Shown: positions 1-5,128 of the stretch, one piece after another | Numbering within the stretch: the first letter of the stretch is position 1 | Layout: every line of letters starts with the position of its first letter | Origin: JAADHY01 sp964428935 | GTDB taxonomy: Bacteria > Planctomycetota > Planctomycetia > Planctomycetales > Planctomycetaceae | DNA length: 5,128 bases | Direction of reading: 5' to 3' | NCBI GenBank assembly: GCA_964428935.1 | Contig: CAYSAG010000351.1 | Coordinates: 1-5,128 of the forward strand | Notes under the pieces: model-generated | Told to the model about the DNA's origin: nothing | Database searches by the model: none | What the model saw: the letters and a program-made list of their open reading frames with translations, nothing else | Position numbers and translations under genes: made by a program

Positions 1-1
1 G

Positions 2-1630
2 GATGAGTACACGACGGTGCTGGTCAAAGTCGGCGACCAGGTGACCGAAGGGCAGTTCTTGGCGGGCGACCTTTGCGTCCAACTGGACTCGTCCGAGCTG
101 GAAGAGCGAGAGAAACAGCAGCAGATCGACGTCACCCGCGCCAAGGCCGATCTGGAAAAAGCAGAAAAAGACGTCGAGCTGACCAAGACACAGGTCGAAA
201 GCGACATCGCCACGGCCCAATTGAACTACGAACTGGCTCAGCTCGACCTGGACAACTACACGGGCGGCGAGTTCCAGCAGCAGGTCGACGAAATCGAAGG
301 CAACATCTTGGTCGCCCAGGAAGAGCTGAACCAGGCGAAAGAAAACTACGAGTTCATCAAACGGGTCGCGAAAAAAGGGTACAAAAGCCAAAACGAGTTG
401 GAGACGGCTCGAATCGCCGTCGTCAAGGCCCAAAACAAGCTGGACATCGAACGCAGCAAGCTGAAGGTCCTAAAAGAGTTCACGTACAAGAGGACTCTGA
501 AAGAACTGACGGCCAACGTGGCCGAGGCCAAGCGGGCGCTGGAACGGGCCAAACTGTCGGGCGAAGCGAAAATGGCCCAGGTACTGGCGGAGTACCAAGC
601 TCGTCAACTGACCTACCAGCTCGAAGTGGAGAAGCTGAAACGCTACCAGCAGCAGATCGCCGCCTGCCGCATGATTGCACCGCAAGGCGGTCAGGTCGTG
701 TACGCCAGTGAAACGGCTCGCCGTAGCCAGCCGATCGTCATCGAGGAAGGGACGATCGTCCGACAGAATCAGGAAATCATTCGCTTGCCCGACTTCTCGC
801 AAATGAAGGTCGACACACGCGTGCATGAGTCGAAGATCGACTTGCTGCGAGTGGGACAGCCTGCGCTGATTCACGTGGACGCGTTTCCAGACCACGTTTT
901 CCACGGAGTGGTGGACAGCGTGTCGTCGGTGCCCTTGCCTGGGCGTTGGCCCAACTTCGACTTGCGCGAGTACGAAGCGGTCATTCGGATCACCGACCAG
1001 GGCGAGGAAGTGCGGAAGTTGAAGCCCGGCCTGACGGCCAGTGTCGAAATCATTGTCGCTCAGCGAGAGAACGTTCTCCAGGTCCCGGTGCAAGCCGTGG
1101 TCAACATCGGCGACCGTTACTTCGCCTACGTGCTCACACCGAAAGGCCCGGAGAGGCGAAAGATTCTGGTCGGCGACAACAACGAAACTCACATCGAAAT
1201 CAAAGACGGACTGGCCGAGGGCGAGCGGGTCATCATGAACGTGCGGACGAAATTCGCGAAAGAGCTGGCCGAGTTGGAGGCCAAGTACGGCGTTCAGAAA
1301 CGAAACGCCGCAGCTCCGGTGGCCGCTCCACCCAGAGCCCGACTGGGGCCCGGCCAGCAAGCCGGACCGCGTGGTCTCGGGAAAGGTGGACCGAACGCCG
1401 GCCCCGGAGCTGGGAAGCTGCGCGGCCCAGGCGGCTTGCGTCGACCCGGCGGCGGGGGCTTCGGACCGGGAGGCCGACCGCCAGGCAGAGCGGGGGCGGA
1501 GCAAAAGCCGGGGGCACGCGCCCGGCTCGGCACGCGTCCGCGTTCCGCGGGTGAGAGTGGTCCGCAGCGGCGCGGTCCGAGAGCGGGCGGGACGAGAGGG
1601 AGCAGGCCGTCGGGAGGTCGAACGCCATGA
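2..1630 (+). CDS. HlyD/MacA-type periplasmic adaptor of an ABC exporter, 5' end outside the window
   Basis: Periplasmic adaptor (membrane-fusion protein) that would join an inner-membrane ABC permease to an outer-membrane channel. The frame is open to the left edge (Asp-Glu-Tyr-Thr-Thr before the GTG at 17) and the first visible residues are already the lipoyl half-motif VLVKVGDQVTEGQ, so the start and signal anchor are missing; GTG 17 is not the start. Counting the codon at 2 as residue 1: first lipoyl half about 6-30; alpha-hairpin coiled coil about 32-220, rich in Glu/Lys/Gln/Ala, with a Gly-Gly break at 88-89 and the tip near Ser129; second lipoyl half about 224-262 (IAPQGGQVV); beta-barrel about 268-350, ending in KPGLTASVEI; membrane-proximal domain about 356-415 (VLQVPVQAVV, GLAEGERVI). 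From 435 to 542 comes a Gly/Pro/Arg-rich tail. The stop overlaps the ATPase start (ATGA), so the two are co-translated. The family call is firm; the substrate is unknown. Confidence 0.93.
   Translation, partial: DEYTTVLVKVGDQVTEGQFLAGDLCVQLDSSELEEREKQQQIDVTRAKADLEKAEKDVELTKTQVESDIATAQLNYELAQLDLDNYTGGEFQQQVDEIEGNILVAQEELNQAKENYEFIKRVAKKGYKSQNELETARIAVVKAQNKLDIERSKLKVLKEFTYKRTLKELTANVAEAKRALERAKLSGEAKMAQVLAEYQARQLTYQLEVEKLKRYQQQIAACRMIAPQGGQVVYASETARRSQPIVIEEGTIVRQNQEIIRLPDFSQMKVDTRVHESKIDLLRVGQPALIHVDAFPDHVFHGVVDSVSSVPLPGRWPNFDLREYEAVIRITDQGEEVRKLKPGLTASVEIIVAQRENVLQVPVQAVVNIGDRYFAYVLTPKGPERRKILVGDNNETHIEIKDGLAEGERVIMNVRTKFAKELAELEAKYGVQKRNAAAPVAAPPRARLGPGQQAGPRGLGKGGPNAGPGAGKLRGPGGLRRPGGGGFGPGGRPPGRAGAEQKPGARARLGTRPRSAGESGPQRRGPRAGGTRGSRPSGGRTP
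1304..1627 (+). other. Low-complexity Gly/Pro/Arg-rich C-terminal tail of the adaptor
   Basis: The last 108 codons of the adaptor encode a disordered-looking tail. By hand count it has 32 Gly, 18 Pro, 18 Arg and 3 Lys against only 2 acidic residues, so its net charge is near +19. It has no predicted helix, strand or membrane segment, and runs of GPGG and RRPGGGGFGPGG are visible. Adaptors of this fold normally end soon after the membrane-proximal domain, so the tail is an addition. It stays in frame up to the ATGA overlap with the next gene, which argues that it is translated and is not a frameshift artefact. Confidence 0.8.
1612..1618 (+). promoter_or_regulatory. Shine-Dalgarno of the ATPase gene
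   Basis: GGGAGGT lies 8 nt before the ATG at 1627 and matches the anti-Shine-Dalgarno core. It sits inside the last codons of the adaptor and decides the ATPase start. Together with the ATGA overlap it indicates translational coupling between adaptor and ATPase. Confidence 0.8.
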
Positions 1631-2325
1631 GGATCATCGGCCGAATCGTCGACCTGCACAAGTACTACTTCATGGGCTCGGTCGTCGTGAAAGCTTTGCG
1701 CGGTGTGTCGGCCGAGTTCCCGGAGGGCGACTGGGTCGCCATTGTCGGCTCCTCGGGAAGCGGGAAGAGCACTCTGCTGAACTTGCTGGGAGCTTTGGAC
1801 CGGCCGACGAAAGGCAAGTACTACCTGGGCGGCCAGGACGTCTCGACCATGGACGACGACCAACTGTCCTGGATCCGCAACGAAATGATCGGGTTCGTGT
1901 TTCAGTCGTACAACTTGATTCCGCAGTACACCGTTTTGGAAAACATCGAGGTGCCGCTGCACTACCGGCGGGGAGTCCACTCGATCAGCTCACGAGACCT
2001 CAACCGCTGCATCGACCTCGCCGTACGCGTGGGGCTCGGGGACCGACTCGACCACCGCCCATTTCAACTTTCCGGCGGTCAACAACAGCGGGTCGCCATT
2101 GCTCGCGCGCTGGTGAACGACCCGGAGATCATCTTGGCCGACGAGCCGACCGGCAATCTGGACTCCGCCACGGAAGCCGAAATCATGCAGATTTTCCGCA
2201 AACTGAACGAGGAGGGGCGGACCATTTTGATGGTGACCCACGAGCCGGAAGTCGCTCGGTTCGCCAAACGGCAGATCGTTCTCAAGGACGGCGTGATCGA
2301 ACGCGAGGAAGTGTTCCGCGACTGA
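1627..2325 (+). CDS. ABC exporter ATPase, MacB/LolD/YknY type
   Basis: Cytoplasmic ATP-binding subunit (232 aa) that would dimerise and power the downstream permease. All motifs of a working ABC ATPase are present: an aromatic A-loop candidate at Tyr13/Tyr14, Walker A GSSGSGKST at 41-49, Q-loop Gln93 (FVFQSYNLIPQYTVLENI, typical of the MacB/LolD group), signature LSGGQ at 148-152, Walker B IILADE with catalytic Glu173, D-loop around Asn177-Asp179 (PTGNLDS) and H-loop His205 in MVTHE. The length is normal for a stand-alone domain without a fused permease. The ATG start is supported by a strong Shine-Dalgarno 8 nt upstream and by the ATGA overlap with the adaptor stop. The permease begins only after a 164-nt gap. 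LolD and FtsE are related alternatives, but the adjacent adaptor and MacB-type permease favour a tripartite exporter. No motif is degenerate. Confidence 0.96.
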   Translation: MRIIGRIVDLHKYYFMGSVVVKALRGVSAEFPEGDWVAIVGSSGSGKSTLLNLLGALDRPTKGKYYLGGQDVSTMDDDQLSWIRNEMIGFVFQSYNLIPQYTVLENIEVPLHYRRGVHSISSRDLNRCIDLAVRVGLGDRLDHRPFQLSGGQQQRVAIARALVNDPEIILADEPTGNLDSATEAEIMQIFRKLNEEGRTILMVTHEPEVARFAKRQIVLKDGVIEREEVFRD

Positions 2326-2489
2326 CGGGCTGCGTTGCCCGCGGCGGTGCGACGGCGTGACGGGCGGCGCTGTCGCGTTTCTCAGGGAAGAGTCTTTTGC
2401 CGTGCGGTCGGTGTCGCGGCCACCTGCACTGACCGACTGGCTGACAGAACCGACTGTCGAGAACAGGCATTCCTTTGCGGTTCACGCCG
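2326..2489 (+). other. Non-coding gap between ATPase and permease with short inverted repeats
   Basis: No convincing gene lies in these 164 nt. CGGGC at 2326-2330, directly after the ATPase stop, can pair with GCCCG at 2337-2341 (6-nt loop). The same GCCCG could instead pair with CGGGC at 2361-2365, so the two stems would exclude each other. Closer to the permease, GACAG 2443-2447 can pair with CTGTC 2454-2458 (6-nt loop). The stems are only 5 bp and may be chance in GC-rich DNA. No clear promoter was found. Confidence 0.4.
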
Positions 2490-3839
2490 ATGTTCCTGAC
2501 TCGAATCATTCGCACAATTCGACTGGCGCTGAAGAGCCTGATGCTGCACAAGCTCCGGTCGGGCTTGACGATGCTGGGCATTGTGTTCGGCGTCTTCTCG
2601 GTCATTGCCATGCTGGCCATTGGAGAAGGAGCCAGCCGGCAGGCTCAGCGGCAGGTGCTGGAGCTGGGAGCGACGAACATCATCGTTCGCAGTGTCAAAC
2701 CGCCGCAGGAGGTAGCCAAGACAGGGACGCCCGGAGCTTTCGTGCTTCGGTACGGCCTGAAGCGTTCCGAGTACAAACTGCTGGCCGAAACGATTCCAAC
2801 CATCTTGAAAGCCATTCCGATTCGCGAGGCAAACCAGGAAGTCCGCTACCGGCACCGCTCGATGAACGCTCGGGTGGTCGGTTGCACGGCAGACTACCTG
2901 CACGTCAACCACCTGCGAGTTGCACAGGGGCGCTTCATTACGGACGCCGACCAGGAGTACTTGGAGAACGTATGCGTGTTGGCGTCGCAAACGGCCGAAA
3001 CGCTGTTCCCGTACGAGGACCCGATCGGCAAGGCTGTTCAGATCGGAACGCGGTTCTTCACGGTCGTGGGAATCATGCAAGAAAGGACCGCCTCGGCCGG
3101 CATCGGCGGCAGCCTGGCCGCTCAAGACTACAACAAAGACATCTACATTCCCATTCGAACCTTTCAGGCCCGGTTCGGCGACCTGATTGTCCAGGTGGCG
3201 AGCGGTTCGTTTTCGGCGGAACAGGTGGAGCTGAGTCAGATTACGCTGCAGGTTCGAGACGCCGAGTCGGTCATTCCAACCGCCGAAGTCATCCGCGAAA
3301 CACTCGAACCCTTGCATCAGGAAAAGAAAGACATTGCGATCGTTGTGCCCTTGGAGCTGCTCCGTCAGGCAGCCCAAATCCGCAACATTTTCAACATCGT
3401 TCTGGGGTCGATTGCCGCCATCAGTTTGATCGTGGGTGGCATTGGCATCATGAACATCATGTTGGCCACGGTGACCGAGCGGACACGCGAGATTGGCATT
3501 CGACGGGCTTTGGGGGCACGGCAGCGAGACATCATCGAGCAGTTCTTGATCGAGACGGTGGTGCTGTCCGGCACGGGCGGATTGATTGGCATTTTGCTGG
3601 GTCTGGCGACGCCGAAAGTGTTTCTGTTCATTCGGTGGTTCGTGACGACCTTTGTGCTGGACCCGGAGACGGCCGCGTCGGACTTGGGCCGCATGTTTGC
3701 TCAAATGGAGCCGGCCATTGCCGTCTGGAGCCTGCCGTTGGCCTTCGGAATTTCGGTCGGCATTGGCGTCATTTTCGGGCTGTACCCAGCTCGAGCGGCC
3801 GCTCGGCTGGACCCGATCGAAGCCCTGCGTCACGAGTGA
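2490..3839 (+). CDS. MacB/FtsX-type ABC permease of the tripartite exporter
   Basis: Inner-membrane permease partner of the preceding ATPase and adaptor, 449 aa from ATG 2490. Numbered from that ATG: an amphipathic N-terminus with the family pattern LHKLRSGLTMLGIVFGV; TM1 about 25-47; a large extracytoplasmic MacB_PCD-like domain about 50-295 (with VGCTADYLHVNHLRVAQGRF and FFTVVGIM); TM2 about 300-325; the cytoplasmic coupling segment ERTREIGIRRALGA at 330-343; TM3 about 352-380; TM4 about 409-432; and the closing motif YPARAAARLDPIEALRHE. The loop between TM3 and TM4 looks some 15 residues longer than in E. coli MacB. Four helices with one large domain mark a type VII (mechanotransmission) permease. 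An in-frame TTG at 2475 is an alternative start, with an AGG 7 nt before it; an upstream in-frame stop at 2442-2444 limits the choice. ATG 2490 fits the family N-terminus better but has no clear ribosome binding site. The substrate is unknown. Confidence 0.94.
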   Translation: MFLTRIIRTIRLALKSLMLHKLRSGLTMLGIVFGVFSVIAMLAIGEGASRQAQRQVLELGATNIIVRSVKPPQEVAKTGTPGAFVLRYGLKRSEYKLLAETIPTILKAIPIREANQEVRYRHRSMNARVVGCTADYLHVNHLRVAQGRFITDADQEYLENVCVLASQTAETLFPYEDPIGKAVQIGTRFFTVVGIMQERTASAGIGGSLAAQDYNKDIYIPIRTFQARFGDLIVQVASGSFSAEQVELSQITLQVRDAESVIPTAEVIRETLEPLHQEKKDIAIVVPLELLRQAAQIRNIFNIVLGSIAAISLIVGGIGIMNIMLATVTERTREIGIRRALGARQRDIIEQFLIETVVLSGTGGLIGILLGLATPKVFLFIRWFVTTFVLDPETAASDLGRMFAQMEPAIAVWSLPLAFGISVGIGVIFGLYPARAAARLDPIEALRHE

Positions 3840-3867
3840 TTGTCGCGAGAGGACGCCGTTCGGTCCC

Positions 3868-3898
3868 GCCGCTCGGCCGTTCGAACAGACCGAGCGGT
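3868..3898 (+). terminator. Hairpin after the permease, possible transcription terminator
   Basis: CCGCTCGG at 3869-3876 is the exact reverse complement of CCGAGCGG at 3890-3897, with a G-U pair possible outside (3868/3898). The 13-nt loop contains the palindrome GTTCGAAC (3879-3886), which could form a small inner stem. It begins 30 nt after the permease stop. No T-run follows, so it is not a textbook intrinsic terminator; it could be an unusual terminator or an mRNA 3'-end stabiliser. The rest of 3840-4120 holds no convincing gene or clear promoter. Confidence 0.45.
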
Positions 3899-4107
3899 TC
3901 GGTGCAACCGTCCTGGTCGGCGAAAACGTCGCTGTTTGCTTTCTTGCGACGACCGCTACAGGCTCACGCCAGCCGCCCCGCTGCGTCGGCTCTTTGCCTC
4001 GCGTCCGCCTCTCGCTGGAACGCCCGTGGTAGTGTTGAGCGGCAGAGTTCGAGCGCTCGGCCTGTGCGCTCCGTTCTTCGGGCCAATGACGGTCGAAACG
4101 CACAAGC

Positions 4108-4114
4108 GGGAGGT
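4108..4114 (+). promoter_or_regulatory. Shine-Dalgarno that sets the GTG start of the secreted protein
   Basis: GGGAGGT ends 6 nt before GTG 4121. It resembles the site in front of the ATPase gene. The frame is open far upstream, so this site together with the signal peptide that begins exactly at 4121 decides the start. Confidence 0.8.
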
Positions 4115-4120
4115 CTCTCG

Positions 4121-4972
4121 GTGACGACACGAACCCTTCGACGAACCGGCGTCGGCGTGAGCTGTTTCGTGGCGGTCAGCTTACTAGCCGCCACCGCAAC
4201 CGGCTTGGACCGCAGCGGCCTAGGCTCGGACCAGGCCTCGTCCGTCCAGCTGGCTTGCCACCAATGCTGTCCGAGCTGTGTTGGCGTGCCAGCGGCCCTG
4301 GTCCTGGTCGAGCCGGCCGTTTTGATGCCCGTCCTGCCCGCGGCACCTCTGTACCCGGCTCCCGTGTGGGTGTCCCCGGCTCCCGTGGCCCTCTCGGTCA
4401 TTGCTCCAACGCCGACCGCGACACCGGGGCCGCAGGGACAGACGACGACCCCTGGCGCTCCACCCGGCCCGAACACGGCCGCGCCTCGTGGTTCGCTCCA
4501 GGAGCCCGGCGTCGTTGGCCCAGCCGTGATTCTGCCTGCGGGCCCACCGCGGCCGGCCCCGCCGCCGGGAACGCTCGGACGCACCTACTTCCGCTACTCA
4601 CGCCCGGTGCCTTGGGACAAGCACCCCCGGACGGCCATGGTCGAAATTTCCATTCTGAAACAGACCAAGCGCAAGCTCGCTCAAAAGTACCCGGACGGCG
4701 AGCTGCGCGTGTCGGTTGCCGACGTCCGTCAGCAGTTCGAGCCGCTGAAGGGCTACCTGGGCACCGATGGCCTGTGGCATTTCGAGTCGAAGCCACTGTA
4801 CCCCGGCATCCCGCACATCTACGACGTCAAGTTCGAAGTGGTGCGTGTGGTCCACAAGGTCGAAGTCAAGTACGGGCACCGGGTCGAGTACGACGAGGAA
4901 CAGAAAATTGCCGACGTCGGAGTCCGCCGGATTCGGCTCATTCCCGGCCGCATCGTGACGCTCGAGTTCTAG
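4121..4972 (+). CDS. Secreted protein of unknown function with Cys cluster, Pro-rich linker and beta-rich C-terminal domain
   Basis: I do not recognise a named family. The 283-aa product starts at GTG 4121. Residues 1-26 look like a Sec signal peptide: a basic start (MTTRTLRRT), a hydrophobic core (FVAVSLLAA) and a likely cut after Ala-Thr-Ala at 24-26. Next comes a tight cluster CHQCCPSC at 46-53, holding every cysteine of the mature protein. Residues 57-150 are rich in Pro, Ala, Val and Thr and look like an extended linker. Residues 154-283 look folded: alternating hydrophobic strands, many aromatics, and an ending with PLYPGIPHIYDVKFEVVR and RRIRLIPGRIVTLEF. That ending recalls small beta-sandwich modules of planctomycete secreted proteins (TIGR03000/PEGA-like), but this is a weak resemblance. 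No membrane anchor or lipobox is seen after the signal. It lies 281 nt behind the permease and past a hairpin, so it is probably transcribed separately. It would act in the periplasm or at the cell surface. Confidence 0.82.
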   Translation: MTTRTLRRTGVGVSCFVAVSLLAATATGLDRSGLGSDQASSVQLACHQCCPSCVGVPAALVLVEPAVLMPVLPAAPLYPAPVWVSPAPVALSVIAPTPTATPGPQGQTTTPGAPPGPNTAAPRGSLQEPGVVGPAVILPAGPPRPAPPPGTLGRTYFRYSRPVPWDKHPRTAMVEISILKQTKRKLAQKYPDGELRVSVADVRQQFEPLKGYLGTDGLWHFESKPLYPGIPHIYDVKFEVVRVVHKVEVKYGHRVEYDEEQKIADVGVRRIRLIPGRIVTLEF

Positions 4973-5002
4973 CGCCCGCGTGGAGCGACGCGTCACTTCG
5001 GT

Positions 5003-5032
5003 GCTCGGCTGACACGCCGGGAAGAGCCGAGT
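5003..5032 (+). terminator. Hairpin after the secreted-protein gene, possible terminator
   Basis: CTCGGCT at 5004-5010 is the exact reverse complement of AGCCGAG at 5025-5031, with a G-U pair possible at 5003/5032 and a 14-nt loop. It starts about 30 nt after the TAG stop and is followed by a modestly T-rich stretch (TCGTCTTGT) rather than a proper T-run. Position and arm sequence echo the hairpin behind the permease. An intrinsic terminator of weak form is likely but unproven. Confidence 0.45.
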
Positions 5033-5128
5033 CGTCTTGTGGACCGTCCGGCAGACGCCGCTGCTTCTTCTTGCCTAGTGCTGTGTCACGCCGAAAAGTT
5101 GGGACTCAGTCGACTGTGGCGAACTGTC
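5033..5128 (+). other. Non-coding right edge
   Basis: No gene is visible up to the edge. The base composition becomes less GC-rich from about 5061. CAGTCGACTG at 5107-5116 is a perfect 10-bp palindrome. The stretch starting at the TA of 5076-5077 is discussed as a possible mobile-element end, but that is not established. Confidence 0.4.

Noticed and set aside
17..19. GTG 17 as the start of the adaptor.
   Set aside because: The frame is open to the left edge, and starting here would cut into the first lipoyl half-motif and omit any signal anchor.
470..1504. Long minus-strand open frame opposite the adaptor.
   Set aside because: It lies opposite well-conserved adaptor domains, has no recognisable motif or start signal, and its composition fits an antisense shadow.
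3936..3962. TTGCTT and TACAGG as a sigma-70-like promoter for the secreted-protein gene.
   Set aside because: The spacer is 15 nt and the -10 match is poor; similar matches are expected by chance.
3840..4124. Frame directly after the permease TGA, open for 95 codons including the next stop: either a small gene from TTG 3840 or stop-codon read-through.
   Set aside because: The product is Arg-rich without pattern, has no ribosome binding site, and the permease already ends with the normal family C-terminus before the TGA. Only the last 12 codons are kept as a weak mini-ORF observation.
2382..4130. Long open frame on the minus strand opposite the permease.
   Set aside because: It is rich in Arg, Gln, His and Asn with no recognisable motif or membrane pattern and lies opposite a confident gene, as expected for an antisense shadow in GC-rich DNA.
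2357..4972. One frame is open for 2616 nt through the permease region into the secreted-protein gene, suggesting a giant fusion protein.
   Set aside because: From 2490 to 3839 the MacB-type permease is clearly encoded in another frame. The upstream part of this frame is low-quality Arg/Gly/His/Ser-rich sequence, and a strong Shine-Dalgarno plus a signal peptide mark the real start at 4121.

Overview
The window is GC-rich, chromosomal-looking bacterial DNA with every gene on the + strand. A planctomycete (phylum Planctomycetota) is the best guess. The reasons are the adaptor's style (a very long alpha-hairpin with a Gly-Gly break in the first arm, and a Gly/Pro/Arg tail) and the secreted Pro-rich protein with a clustered Cys motif whose C-terminal beta-rich end resembles planctomycete-specific families. 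This assignment comes from recalled family features, not from a search.

Layout: (1) 2-1630, a HlyD/MacA-type membrane-fusion (periplasmic adaptor) protein. It runs in from the left edge, so its true start, signal anchor and first part are missing. (2) 1627-2325, an ABC ATPase of the MacB/LolD/YknY type. It overlaps the adaptor by ATGA and has a strong Shine-Dalgarno inside the adaptor's last codons. (3) 2326-2489, an unusually long 164-nt gap for this kind of operon, with short inverted repeats. (4) 2490-3839, a MacB/FtsX-type four-helix permease with a large extracytoplasmic domain. (5) 3840-4120, a non-coding gap with an 8-bp hairpin soon after the permease stop. (6) 4121-4972, a secreted protein of unknown function with signal peptide, Cys cluster, Pro-rich linker and beta-rich C-terminal domain. 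(7) 4973-5128, a non-coding tail with a second hairpin and, near the edge, a stretch that might be the end of a mobile element.

The first three genes together form a tripartite ABC exporter in the order adaptor, separate ATPase, separate permease. This is the arrangement of YknXYZ and DevBCA-like systems rather than the fused MacB of E. coli. ATP hydrolysis by the ATPase dimer would drive the permease, and the adaptor would link it to an outer-membrane channel (not encoded here). The substrate cannot be read from the sequence. The secreted protein has its own strong ribosome binding site and lies behind a hairpin, so it is probably a separate unit; a functional link to the exporter is only suggested by adjacency.

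Nothing here amounts to a clear new system. The most interesting points are the strongly basic disordered tail of the adaptor, the eight-residue Cys cluster and unclassified C-terminal domain of the secreted protein, the odd gap before the permease, and two matching hairpins about 30 nt after stop codons.
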